Positions 5,789-13,413 of a stretch of 13,457 nt of DNA are shown in pieces. The DNA comes from an uncultured Collinsella sp. GTDB taxonomy: Bacteria > Actinomycetota > Coriobacteriia > Coriobacteriales > Coriobacteriaceae. The first letter of the stretch is position 1, and the number at the start of each line of letters is the position of its first letter. The stretch spans positions 1 to 13,457 of the forward strand of contig UQWK01000053.1 of NCBI GenBank assembly GCA_900544725.1. The letters run 5' to 3'. Position numbers and translations under genes: made by a program. Under the pieces are notes generated by a model that was given only the letters and a program-made list of their open reading frames with translations, did no database searches and was not told the DNA's origin.

Positions 5789-7255
5789 ATGAACGAAAAC
5801 GAACTGACCGGTCTGCTCGAGTCTTTAAGGCGCATGGGCTCGGACGATCTTAACGTTGAGGTCAAGGAGAGCGCCACGACGCTTTCCCGCGACGTATGGG
5901 AAACGGTCAGCGCTTTCGCAAACACCGCCGGCGGCATCATCGTACTCGGAGTGAGCGAGCGCGCGGGTTTTGTCCCAGTTGCAAACTTTGAGACCGAGAA
6001 AGTGCTCAACCAATTCGTGGCGGGCATGGGCGATGCCGGCGGTCGCGGAAAGCTGGCCAATCCGCCCAAATACACCATTGAGCGCGTGGAGCTCCAGGGC
6101 ACCGTGGTTCTGGTCATCGCGATTGAGGAGCTCGACCCGTCGAGCAAGCCTTGCTATGTCATAGAGCGGGGCGCTCAAGGTGGCAGCTACAAACGCATCG
6201 ATGACAAAGATGTCCCGCTTTCGTCGACCGAGGTTTTGGCACTGTCGTCATATGAACGGACGAGTCCTAGCGATCGCGATGCGGTGCTCGGCACGAGTGT
6301 GGGCGATCTCGACGAGTCGCTGGTCGACCGCACGATAGAGCGTGCCTATTCGTTGACACCTCGAGCGATGCGCGGTGCGGCGGACAAGAAGACAAAGATG
6401 GAGCGTCTGAATTTCCTCGACTTCCAGGGCAATGTTACCAAGGCCGGCCTCCTTGCCGCGGGCGTTTACCCTCAGCAGTTCTATCCCAAGCTCTTCATTG
6501 ATGTGGCTGTCCACGTGGGAACTCGAAAGGGAGCTGCGGGGCCACTAAGGTTTATGGACCGCACAATCTGTGAGGGAACGCTGGGCGAGATGATCTCGGA
6601 TGCTGTCGCGGCCGTCGCCAAGAATTTGCGGCGAACCTCGACCGTCCAAGGCGTCTCGCGCGTCGACTCGCTGGAGATTCCCGAGGAGGTTCTGCGCGAG
6701 GCAATCGCCAACGCCGTAATCCATCGAGAATACGGGGATCGGTTCTGTGGACAATCGATTGCCGTCGACGTCTTTGAGGATCGTGTCGAGGTGACGAATC
6801 CTGGCGGCCTTTACGGGGGAAAGACTCGCGAGAACTTGTTTGACGGCAGCTCCCGATGCCGTAACGCGACGCTCGTGAAACTCATGTCGATTGTCCCGCT
6901 GCCGGATGGCGCAGGTTCGCCGGCCGAGGGCAATGGCTCGGGCATCCCGATGATGATCGATGCCATGCGCGCGCATGGTCTGGCCGAGCCCCTGTTCTGC
7001 CCGGGGTTCGATCGGTTCAAAGTCGTACTTTACCGTTCAAAGATCGAGCCGGTCGATCATGGCGGGGGCTTAATTGTGACGGCACTCAAACACTACGGCG
7101 AGCTGGGGACGCGTGAGCTGGCAGAACGCACGGGGCTTACAATTTCCCAGGTTAGGTCGCGCGTCAACGCGCTCATTGCTCAAGGCGAGCTTGAGCCCAC
7201 GGCGCCGGCGACGAGCCGCAACCGCAAGTATCGACTGTCAGAGCGCGTGGAATAA
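5789..7255 (+). CDS. AlbA_2 (Schlafen-like) domain protein with HATPase and winged-helix domains, COG2865 type
   Basis: A 488-residue protein. Residues about 20-135 form an AlbA_2 putative nucleic-acid-binding domain (VEVKES, then SAFANTAGGIIVLGV). The middle has a GHKL-type ATPase: N-box EAIANAVIHREY with Asn308 and His312, then VEVTNPGGL, then a GSGIPMM glycine motif. The C-terminus (about 428-473) is a winged helix, TRELAERTGLTISQVRSRVNAL. Proteins of this layout are annotated as predicted transcriptional regulators, and some occur in defence or mobile-element settings; their ligand is mostly unknown. ATG 5789 is chosen over GTG 5783 because AAAGGA ends at 5781. The repeat cluster upstream suggests autoregulation. 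No partner gene is obviously coupled to it. Confidence 0.88.
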   Translation: MNENELTGLLESLRRMGSDDLNVEVKESATTLSRDVWETVSAFANTAGGIIVLGVSERAGFVPVANFETEKVLNQFVAGMGDAGGRGKLANPPKYTIERVELQGTVVLVIAIEELDPSSKPCYVIERGAQGGSYKRIDDKDVPLSSTEVLALSSYERTSPSDRDAVLGTSVGDLDESLVDRTIERAYSLTPRAMRGAADKKTKMERLNFLDFQGNVTKAGLLAAGVYPQQFYPKLFIDVAVHVGTRKGAAGPLRFMDRTICEGTLGEMISDAVAAVAKNLRRTSTVQGVSRVDSLEIPEEVLREAIANAVIHREYGDRFCGQSIAVDVFEDRVEVTNPGGLYGGKTRENLFDGSSRCRNATLVKLMSIVPLPDGAGSPAEGNGSGIPMMIDAMRAHGLAEPLFCPGFDRFKVVLYRSKIEPVDHGGGLIVTALKHYGELGTRELAERTGLTISQVRSRVNALIAQGELEPTAPATSRNRKYRLSERVE

Positions 7256-7355
7256 AGGCGTTAGTGGACGAGGCGACCAGATAATCGACCCTCAATTGGC
7301 GCCCACTAAGGTAAAGCGGTTGTTGCTCAGTCGACGGTGATGCTAAAGACTCGGC

Positions 7356-7847
7356 TTACGCCAGCATGGCCCCGAACCCGTCCATCAAGAACAGCCTAAG
7401 AACCAGCTTGATGGCATATCCCGGTTTGACTTCTGCCGCGTCAAAGACGTGGCGCTCGGCGAGCTCGCTGCAGTATGCGTAGATGTCGCGGATAAGGTCC
7501 GCGCCCGAAAGCGTAAACATGTAGCCTGCGTCCGAAAGCGCATTGGGTGCGGCGGGCAACTTGGCCATGTGGCAGAACGTTTGCAGGTCGGGCGCCATAA
7601 CATTCTGGTAGTCGAGGTGGCCGCTGGCATCCTGTGCGGCAAGCTCCAATTGGCGCACAAAATCCAGTGCCGCCGCTAACACAAAGCTCGGCGTAGGCGC
7701 ATTGACGTCCTGAGTGGTCGCCACAAGCCTGCCCGCCGCCTGCGTGACAAGCCAGGCGACCTCGCGCTGGCAACGCACAGCCTTGCGCGTAACCGGCTTG
7801 ATGGACGAAGAAGAAACGCTCCCCTTAGGCGGATTCGAAGCAGCCAT
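7356..7847 (-). CDS. hypothetical protein, 163 residues, family not recognised
   Basis: Not recognised. The start at 7847 is supported by a GGGAGGG ribosome binding site six bases upstream. The first 20 residues are Ser/Lys/Pro rich and probably disordered (MAASNPPKGSVSSSSIKP). The rest looks alpha-helical and soluble: KAVRCQREVAWLVTQAAGRLVATTQDV, FVLAAALDFVRQLELAAQDA, LIRDIYAYCSELAERHV, and a hydrophobic end, KLVLRLFLMDGFGAMLA. No cysteine pairs, Walker motif or signal peptide is seen. The LTQ/VTQ and FVxAAxDFVRQLE pattern might suit a nucleoid-associated or histone-like fold, but that is only an impression. It converges with the AlbA_2 gene and diverges from the HNH gene. Confidence 0.75.
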   Translation of the reverse strand: MAASNPPKGSVSSSSIKPVTRKAVRCQREVAWLVTQAAGRLVATTQDVNAPTPSFVLAAALDFVRQLELAAQDASGHLDYQNVMAPDLQTFCHMAKLPAAPNALSDAGYMFTLSGADLIRDIYAYCSELAERHVFDAAEVKPGYAIKLVLRLFLMDGFGAMLA

Positions 7848-7904
7848 AAGACCCTCCCATGAACAATCCGGTCCAACGAGCCCGGATGAAACACGTGCTA
7901 CATC

Positions 7905-7936
7905 AGTATACAGGGGAGTGGGATAGCGGGGTACAA
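7905..7936 (-). promoter_or_regulatory. possible promoter for the 163-residue hypothetical protein
   Basis: On the minus strand TATACT (plus 7905-7910) is a clear -10 match. The nearest -35-like hexamer, TTGTAC (7931-7936), is 20 bases away, which is too far for a standard promoter. The distance from the -10 to the ATG at 7847 is reasonable. Confidence 0.3.
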
Positions 7937-8062
7937 GCGCGCCAGCGGCAAACCGAGAGCATCAACGATGTGCCGATCGCGGAATGAGATCTCGTAATAA
8001 TTGACTCTCGGCCATATTATTGAGGGGCATGACTCGCTTTCGTATGGTTGTAGGTGCTGACG

Positions 8063-9145
8063 ATGAACGACATTGACCTTGCTGTTCCGTTGATGGATGG
8101 ACCAAGCTATGACCGTGCCTGCAGTCTCGTTCCTTCTGAATACGTTGAGGCATGGGAGTGGTTTCTGGGTGAGGAGCAGCGCGGCGGCGTTTGGACCAGC
8201 CTTCCGCACCACACCAAGAAAGATAGCCCTCAGTATCAGTATCGTTTGAGAATTGGCTCGGACTTCTTTCCCGTAACGCGGGATTCAGGGATCTTCTGGC
8301 CGGGCCAGGATCGGGTGAAGCAAGATCCCAATAAGATCTTTGCGCTTTCGGTCCATAACTCTAAAAAGAGCTTCTACACCGATGTGCCTCCGCTCTATTT
8401 GGACGATGGTACGTGGGTCATTAAGTACTCGGTTCAAGCGCCGGGTACCGTTGGTTTTCGAGACCAGAATTACAACCGTAAAATGCTCAACTGCATGGAA
8501 TGTGGCGTTCCAGTCGGAGTCATATTTGCAACCGAGGTGGGCTATAAGGTGCTCGGCCTTGCGTTTGTTGAGCGGTTCGAGCCCGAAAACGGATGGTTTG
8601 TTCTGCACGGTCCTGTTCATAAAGGCGGACCGGACCCTCGTTTTGCGTCCGATATGAGTTATCTGAAGCACATGCCCGTCGATATTGAGTTTGCCGGACA
8701 GGGTGCGACCGACGACGAAAAGGTCCGCTATGCGTTAAGGCGCGAGCGATTGGGGCAGCAATGGTTCCGCAAGCAGCTCGTTGCCGCCTATGACGGCCGT
8801 TGCGCGGTGTCGGACTGCGGCGTCAGCGAAGCTCTGGAGGCTGCACATATCGAGAATTACTCGGGACCCAAATCGCAGGTTGCCAGCAACGGCATTCTGC
8901 TTCGGCGCGACCTTCATTCCCTATTTGATGCTCACCTGATTTCGTTTGAGCCTGTTTGCGGCGAATATCGGCTGTGCGGATCGTACCTGCTGGATAAGAC
9001 CGACTACGCTTCCTTTGCAGGTGCGACGCTAAGGCAGCCGAATGAACGTCAGTGGCGACCCAACACGGTGTTTCTTGAGGCTCATCGCATTGAGTTCGAT
9101 CGCTCGGAAAAGAAACGTGAAAAGGCGGGGCTTCTGCCGTATTAG
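8063..9145 (+). CDS. HNH_2-type endonuclease with an unassigned N-terminal recognition domain
   Basis: A 360-residue protein. The HNH nuclease lies at about 234-290: Cys247 and Cys252 (YDGRCAVSDCG), then AAHI with His262, SNGILLRRDLHSLFD with Asn276 and His285. This is the HNH_2 / COG3440 predicted restriction endonuclease pattern; the H-N-H residues bind a divalent metal for phosphodiester cleavage. Residues about 70-200 contain GTWVIKYSVQAPG, MECGVPVGVIF and YKVLGLAFVERF. I read this as a PUA/SRA-like DNA-recognition module, but cannot name it. No methyltransferase is nearby, so a modification-dependent nuclease is more likely than a classical restriction enzyme. ATG 8063 is preferred over GTG 8054, which overlaps the only AGG upstream. 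Confidence 0.85.
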   Translation: MNDIDLAVPLMDGPSYDRACSLVPSEYVEAWEWFLGEEQRGGVWTSLPHHTKKDSPQYQYRLRIGSDFFPVTRDSGIFWPGQDRVKQDPNKIFALSVHNSKKSFYTDVPPLYLDDGTWVIKYSVQAPGTVGFRDQNYNRKMLNCMECGVPVGVIFATEVGYKVLGLAFVERFEPENGWFVLHGPVHKGGPDPRFASDMSYLKHMPVDIEFAGQGATDDEKVRYALRRERLGQQWFRKQLVAAYDGRCAVSDCGVSEALEAAHIENYSGPKSQVASNGILLRRDLHSLFDAHLISFEPVCGEYRLCGSYLLDKTDYASFAGATLRQPNERQWRPNTVFLEAHRIEFDRSEKKREKAGLLPY

Positions 9146-9267
9146 CGTATCAGGATTTGGCGGTCTTTTAAGATCGTGTTGTTTGATCGGATCGTGTGGC
9201 GATGCAATCTCGTACACGCCCGCTGGTGCATGCTCTTCCTGATTTGTATAGCGAGAGGGGAGTGTGT

Positions 9268-9552
9268 ATGAGTTGGCGAGGCGATATTGCGATGGGGAAG
9301 TACGGAAAACTGCCGTGTGCCCTTATCGACAACAATATGTTTCCGAGCGTAGAGGTTGATTGCGGGTCGTTTGTCGTTGCCTGCCCTTGCTGCGGCTCGC
9401 AAATACCGTGTCTCGACATTCGGTTCATCGATGCGCGCGACAAACTCAGTGACGAAGTGAGGAAACGTACGGGCGTTCATATGCCGGTGTATCCGGAGAA
9501 ATGCCCTGTTTGTGGCCTCGATATCGTGTACGACGCCGGCGACGAGGGATAG
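9268..9552 (+). CDS. small protein with two CPxCG zinc-ribbon knuckles, 94 residues
   Basis: The start at ATG 9268 follows GAGAGGGGAG at 9253-9262, a good RBS. An in-frame ATG at 9202 has none. Two cysteine knuckles, CPCCG (39-43) and CPVCG (79-83), are spaced about 40 residues apart, as in a zinc ribbon that would bind one Zn2+. Extra cysteines lie at 17, 32 and 48. The N-terminus is polar and no membrane segment is seen. It follows the HNH endonuclease by 122 bases on the same strand and could share its transcript. The function is not known; a small nucleic-acid or protein-binding accessory factor is only a guess. Confidence 0.75.
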   Translation: MSWRGDIAMGKYGKLPCALIDNNMFPSVEVDCGSFVVACPCCGSQIPCLDIRFIDARDKLSDEVRKRTGVHMPVYPEKCPVCGLDIVYDAGDEG

Positions 9553-9590
9553 GTGATGCGGAGGAGCTGGCTGTGAAGGCCTCTCCGTCT

Positions 9591-10277
9591 CTACAAATAA
9601 ACCCCCTCACCGAGTTGCTTGTGGAACTTGGCGTGATGGTCGCGTGCCCAGGTAAAGAGTGCCTGGTCAAAATTGGTACGCGTGGCTGGGATGCCAAAGA
9701 CGCCGGCAACTTCGACGCGCACAAACTCCAGTGCCGGCAGCTTGTTGATGGCGGTGAGGGCAAACGGGGACGAGGGCTCCTCGAACAGATAGCGGCTGCC
9801 TTGCAGCGCGTCGCAACTGGTGCACGTGTTGCCGAGCGACGGGGCTTTGGGGGCTCGTGCGCCTACGGGCTTGTAGCCGCAGCGCTTATGAAGGTAGTCG
9901 CGGATCTCGCTCGGCACGCAGCCGAGAGCGGGCACGATGGCGAGTGCGTTGGCGTTGGCCGTGTCGATGGCGATGTGCCCGGCTTCGTTGGGCGCGTGCG
10001 CGATGGCGATGCTCTTATCGTTATCGGTTCGATAGGGAATGCCGAAGGCCGCGACCGAGGTCTCTTTGTGACACTTCCAGCACTCGCGCTTGCCCAGTAC
10101 TAGATATATATACGGCGCTGAGGGGTCGGATCGGTCAACACCGGGCAGCCACTCGGCAAAGGGCTCGGGGTTGACGCCGCTGGGTACATACCAGATCTTC
10201 TTGGTCCGGTCCCATTTGGCGCCCAGCGCCTTGGCTTCTTCTTTGTGCGAAAAGGGGACATCGAGCTCGGTGCGCAT
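9591..10277 (-). CDS. DUF5710-domain protein with two CxxC pairs
   Basis: A 228-residue protein. The start is ATG at 10277, where AAGGAG lies six bases upstream; the longer reading frame from 10313 lacks a site. Residues 1-44 match DUF5710: RTELDVPFSHKEEAKALGAKWD, then KIWYVPSG and PFAEWL. This small module is often found at the ends of phage and plasmid proteins, including primases. The rest has CWKC (Cys66, Cys69) and CTSC (Cys152, Cys155), likely a split zinc site, with ECWKCHKETSVAAFGIP resembling a short beta ribbon. A C-terminal helical part, NFDQALFTWARDHHAKF, closes the protein. It converges with the zinc-ribbon gene with only 38 bases between. The role is unknown. Confidence 0.8.
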   Translation of the reverse strand: MRTELDVPFSHKEEAKALGAKWDRTKKIWYVPSGVNPEPFAEWLPGVDRSDPSAPYIYLVLGKRECWKCHKETSVAAFGIPYRTDNDKSIAIAHAPNEAGHIAIDTANANALAIVPALGCVPSEIRDYLHKRCGYKPVGARAPKAPSLGNTCTSCDALQGSRYLFEEPSSPFALTAINKLPALEFVRVEVAGVFGIPATRTNFDQALFTWARDHHAKFHKQLGEGVYL

Positions 10278-10568
10278 GGCGGCTCCTTGGTGCTGCAGGT
10301 GCAAGTGGCTCAAGGATACCGCAGGGCGCAGGCATCGCGGCGTTTTGCTGAGAAGTTGCGGTGCGGGCCGATTGGTTATGCCGATGGATAGATTGGTAAG
10401 TAGATGGTCGGCTTATGGGCCAGTTGGGCGGCTGGAGCAGCTTGCGGCGCAGTTTTGTGCCTGGCTATTGTTGATGTTGGGGTATTGAGTTTGTTTGGCT
10501 GCCATTCGTCAGGTGAATTGATGTTACGGTGCGATGACGGTTGGAGCTGCCAGCGAAGTTGGCGACAT
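10278..10568. other. non-coding stretch between the DUF5710 gene and the tRNA unit
   Basis: About 290 bases in which I see no gene. Short reading frames are present (for example 10404-10601) but lack RBSs and family features. The upstream signals of the DUF5710 gene should lie here, but no clear -10/-35 pair was found. Confidence 0.5.
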
Positions 10569-10604
10569 AAAACAAAACAGCCCAGAGGACGTAGCCTCTG
10601 AGCT
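10569..10604 (-). terminator. intrinsic terminator of tRNA-Val
   Basis: On the minus strand AGCTCAGAGG (plus 10595-10604) pairs with CCTCTGGGCT (plus 10579-10588), a 10-bp stem with one G-U pair and a 6-nt loop, followed by GTTTTGTTTT. It lies 9 bases past the tRNA 3' end. Confidence 0.9.
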
Positions 10605-10613
10605 GCGAACATT

Positions 10614-10688
10614 TGGTGGGCGTTAGAAGATTTGAACTTCTGACCTCTTCCGTGTCAGGGAAGCGCTCTCCCCCTGAGCTAAACGCCC
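10614..10688 (-). tRNA. tRNA-Val (anticodon GAC)
   Basis: The reverse strand folds as a cloverleaf. The acceptor GGGCGTT pairs with AACGCCC, the D arm is TAGCTCAGGGGGAGAGC, and the anticodon stem CTTCC/GGAAG holds the loop CTGACAC with anticodon GAC. The T arm is AGAAG-TTCAAAT-CTTCT. The discriminator is A and the 3' CCA is encoded. It reads GUC (and GUU) valine codons; GUC is the main valine codon in the highly biased deglycase gene. It is a stand-alone unit with its own promoter and terminator. Confidence 0.97.
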
Positions 10689-10717
10689 GATCAAGGGTGC
10701 GCAAGTGCGCAAGGGAT

Positions 10718-10746
10718 AATATAACGGAGCCTGAACTCGGTGGCAA
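10718..10746 (-). promoter_or_regulatory. promoter of tRNA-Val
   Basis: On the minus strand TTGCCA (plus 10741-10746) and TATATT (plus 10718-10723) are separated by exactly 17 nt, close to the sigma-70 consensus. Transcription would start near 10711, about 22 bases before the mature tRNA. Confidence 0.8.
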
Positions 10747-10817
10747 GAACATTTTTAAAAATCGCTTACATTGTGGAATTCGGGGGCTTTGTCATATCCA
10801 TTTCAAAAGAGTCTGCT

Positions 10818-10908
10818 GCCGCAATTTGGCTGTCGCATGATGCGGGGCCATTGCGGTATCGAGCTATGGAAAGACGCCTGCGGAATTGTCCTACCGATAA
10901 GCGGACAA
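10818..10908 (+). ncRNA. candidate structured leader upstream of the DMT transporter
   Basis: Two stems precede the transporter gene. GCCGCAAT (10818-10825) pairs with ATTGCGGT (10850-10857) and continues through GGC/GCC and CGCA/TGCG into one long bulged hairpin. TTGTCC (10886-10891) pairs with GGACAA (10903-10908). I match it to no riboswitch class I know. It could be a cis-regulatory RNA or simply local dyads. Confidence 0.35.
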
Positions 10909-10977
10909 GCCTCCAGCTGATGCCTTCGCCGTGGTAAGGTAAGCCGAATTGTTTCCAGGCCGTTTCGGGGGAGTGGA

Positions 10978-12000
10978 ATGAGCAAAGAGTGTGTCGAGCA
11001 GGTCGAAGGCGCAGGGGCTTCGGTGCCGATGACGGCGGCGTCCGATTTTGTCGTACCCGAGGGCACCGATGAGCTCAGCCGCAGCACCCGCCGCGCATGG
11101 CGCGACCGCCTCAACGACGCCCAGACGCGCAAGATGATCACGGGTGTTTTAGCCACGCTGGTGGGCGGTTCGTTTTGGGGTTTCTCGGGTACCAGCGCGA
11201 GTTTTTTGTTCGATACCTACCATGTCGATACGCTGTGGCTTATGAGCATACGGCAGATTCTCGCCGGCCTGCTCTTTATGGCTGTGGTTGTTACGCGCGA
11301 CCGCGCACGCCTGGTCAAGCTTTGGACGACGCCCGCTGATCGCAAGCAGCTGCTGCTCTTTACCGCTTTTGGCCTGCTCTTTAACCAGTTTTGTTATCTT
11401 TCGGCCGTGCGCCTGACCAATGCCGGAACCGCGACGGTGCTCCAGTGCCTGCAGCTGGTCATCATTATGGGCTACACCTGCGTGATCGACCATCGCATGC
11501 CTCGCGTGCGTGAGGCCGTTGGCATTGGGTTGGCCCTGGGCGGCACCTTTTTAATCGCTACCGGCGGCGACCCTACCAATCTGAGCATATCACCGCTTGG
11601 CCTGGTCGCAGGCCTTATGTGTGCGGTTAGCGCCGCCTGTATGGCGGTGATTCCCACCAAGATTCTGTCCGAATACGGCAGCCCTATTGTTACGGGCTCG
11701 GCTATGCTTACGGCGGGTGTCGTTTCGAGCGTCTTTGTGCAACCGTGGGCTCATATGCCGGCCCTCGATACTGCTGCCGTCGAAGCGCTCGCGGTGTTTG
11801 TGATCGTGGGCTCTTTCCTGGCGTATATGCTCTATATGCAGGGCGTTAAGGATATTGGCTCCGTACGTGCGAGTCTCATCGGAACTGTGGAGCCGGTCTC
11901 GGCAACCATTACCAGCGCCGTTATGCTGGGCACGGTGTTTTTGCCGACCGATCTTATCGGCTTTGCCATGATCATCGTGATGATGTTCCTCACGGTGTAG
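10978..12000 (+). CDS. DMT-superfamily (EamA) membrane transporter
   Basis: A 340-residue inner-membrane protein. The first 50 or so residues are a polar, charged cytoplasmic extension. About ten hydrophobic helices follow in two EamA repeats, roughly 53-190 and 200-340. Typical features are GGSFWGFSGTSASFLF in helix 1, IRQILAGLLFM in helix 2, LTNAGTATVLQCLQLVIIM at the end of the first repeat, and GSVRASLIGTVEPVSATITSAVMLG near the end, the conserved EPV block of EamA proteins. Members export or import small metabolites such as amino acids; substrate cannot be read from sequence. GGGGGAG upstream of ATG 10978 is a good RBS. It precedes glmM by 81 bases and may be partly cotranscribed with it. 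Confidence 0.92.
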   Translation: MSKECVEQVEGAGASVPMTAASDFVVPEGTDELSRSTRRAWRDRLNDAQTRKMITGVLATLVGGSFWGFSGTSASFLFDTYHVDTLWLMSIRQILAGLLFMAVVVTRDRARLVKLWTTPADRKQLLLFTAFGLLFNQFCYLSAVRLTNAGTATVLQCLQLVIIMGYTCVIDHRMPRVREAVGIGLALGGTFLIATGGDPTNLSISPLGLVAGLMCAVSAACMAVIPTKILSEYGSPIVTGSAMLTAGVVSSVFVQPWAHMPALDTAAVEALAVFVIVGSFLAYMLYMQGVKDIGSVRASLIGTVEPVSATITSAVMLGTVFLPTDLIGFAMIIVMMFLTV

Positions 12001-12034
12001 CGGGTGCGATTGCTTTAAAGGATAATAGGCTGGC

Positions 12035-12063
12035 GGCGCGTTGCTTTGGCGGCGCGCCTTTGT
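12035..12063 (+). terminator. possible weak terminator between the DMT transporter and glmM
   Basis: GGCGCG (12035-12040) pairs with CGCGCC (12053-12058), 12-nt loop, followed by TTTGTCT. The same stretch can also be read as a direct repeat of GGCGGCGCG (12032-12040 and 12049-12057). The U-tract is short, so read-through is expected. Confidence 0.35.
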
Positions 12064-12081
12064 CTATAGAGAGGACCTCTT

Positions 12082-13413
12082 ATGAAGTACTTTGGCACCG
12101 ACGGATTTCGCGGCGAGGCCAACGTTGGGCTGACCGTAGAGCATGCGTACAAGATCGGCCGTTTTGTGGGTTGGTATTACGGTGCCAACCGCGAGCGCAA
12201 GGCGCGCGTGATCGTGGGCAAGGACACGCGTCGTTCGAGCTATATGTTCGAGGCGGCGCTGGTGAGTGGCCTGGTCGCGAGCGGTGCGGACGCATATATG
12301 CTGCACGTGATTCCAACGCCGGGCGTGGCGCATCAGACGGTGGAGGGCTGCTTCGATTGCGGCATCATGATCAGTGCGAGCCACAACCCGTTTTGCGATA
12401 ACGGCATCAAGCTCGTCAACAGCGACGGCTTTAAGATGGACGAGGACGTGCTGGAACTCATCGAGGATTACATCGATGGCAAGAGCGAAGTTCCGCTGGC
12501 CACGGGCAACCACATTGGCGCTACGGTCGATTACATGCAGGGCCGCAACCGCTATATTGCCTCGCTCATCGCAAGCGCGAACTTTTCACTGCAGGGCGTT
12601 AAGATCGGCATCGATTGCGCCAACGGCTCGGCGTCCTCGGTGGCCAAGCCGGTGTTCGACGCGCTGGGCGCCGATGTGCGCGTGATTAACGCCTCGCCCG
12701 ACGGATTTAACATCAACGTGGACTGCGGCTCCACGCATATGGAGCGCCTGCAGCGCCACGTGGTGGAGCAGGGCCTGGACGTGGGCTTTGCCTATGACGG
12801 CGACGCCGATCGCTGCTTGGCCGTGGATGAGCGCGGCCGTGTGGTCGACGGCGACCAGATCCTGTATGTGTGCGGTGTGTACCTGAACAAGCACGGGCGA
12901 CTCTCGGGCGGTACCGTGGTGCCGACGATCGCCAGCAACTTTGGCCTGATAAAGTCGCTGGAGCTTGCCGGTCTAAGCGCCGTGACCAGCGGCGTGGGCG
13001 ACCGTCACGTGTATGCCAAGATGCGCGAGGGCGGCTTCAGCCTGGGCGGCGAGCAGACGGGCCACACGATCTTTGGCGATATCGAGCGCACGGGCGACGG
13101 CATTATGACCTCGCTGCGCGTGATGGAAGTGATTCGTGCCGAGCGCGAGACGCTCTCGCAGCTCACGGCTCCGTGCAAGCTGCTGCCGCAGGCGCAGGTT
13201 GCCGTGCGCGTGGCCGACAAGGACGCCGCGCTCGAGAACATGGGCGTGCAGGCTGCCATCGCCGAGGCCGAGGCCGCGCTGGCGGGCGAGGGCCGCGTGC
13301 TCGTGCGCAAGAGCGGAACCGAGTCAGTGATCCGCGTGCTGGCTGAGGCTCCGGACCAATCGGCCGCCGACGCCGCCATGAAGCGCATCGCCGCTGCACT
13401 CGAGGCTTTGTAG
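12082..13413 (+). CDS. glmM: phosphoglucosamine mutase
   Basis: A 443-residue member of the alpha-D-phosphohexomutase superfamily that converts glucosamine-6-phosphate to glucosamine-1-phosphate for UDP-GlcNAc and peptidoglycan synthesis. All four functional blocks are present: GTDGFRGEAN (5-14), the phosphoserine loop SASHNP with Ser100, the Mg2+ loop DGDADR with Asp239, Asp241 and Asp243, and the phosphate-binding RKSGTES (409-415). The length equals the usual 440-450. GEQTGHTI with Glu and His is the sugar-binding loop and fits GlmM better than phosphomannomutase. In the last block the common RPSGTEP reads RKSGTES, a mild change that keeps R, SGTE. AGAGGA at 12069-12074 is the RBS. Confidence 0.95.
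   Translation: MKYFGTDGFRGEANVGLTVEHAYKIGRFVGWYYGANRERKARVIVGKDTRRSSYMFEAALVSGLVASGADAYMLHVIPTPGVAHQTVEGCFDCGIMISASHNPFCDNGIKLVNSDGFKMDEDVLELIEDYIDGKSEVPLATGNHIGATVDYMQGRNRYIASLIASANFSLQGVKIGIDCANGSASSVAKPVFDALGADVRVINASPDGFNINVDCGSTHMERLQRHVVEQGLDVGFAYDGDADRCLAVDERGRVVDGDQILYVCGVYLNKHGRLSGGTVVPTIASNFGLIKSLELAGLSAVTSGVGDRHVYAKMREGGFSLGGEQTGHTIFGDIERTGDGIMTSLRVMEVIRAERETLSQLTAPCKLLPQAQVAVRVADKDAALENMGVQAAIAEAEAALAGEGRVLVRKSGTESVIRVLAEAPDQSAADAAMKRIAAALEAL

Noticed and set aside
7258..7265. GGCGTTAG shared with the 3' end of tRNA-Val as a possible att site
   Set aside because: Only 8 bases match, with no integrase in the window and no longer direct repeat.
7996..8021. AATAAT-N14-ATTATT dyad and TTGACT before the HNH gene as a promoter/operator
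   Set aside because: TTGACT has no -10 at suitable spacing, and a 6-bp AT dyad is expected by chance.
9561..9590. Convergent terminator between the zinc-ribbon and DUF5710 genes
   Set aside because: Only a 5-bp stem with mismatches and no T-run in either direction.
9501..10103. 200-codon plus-strand frame opposite the DUF5710 gene
   Set aside because: The minus strand has a recognisable domain, CxxC pairs and an RBS; the plus frame has none of these and overlaps it fully.
10404..10601. 65-codon frame with a hydrophobic N-terminus
   Set aside because: No ribosome binding site, and it runs into the tRNA terminator on the opposite strand; no family features.
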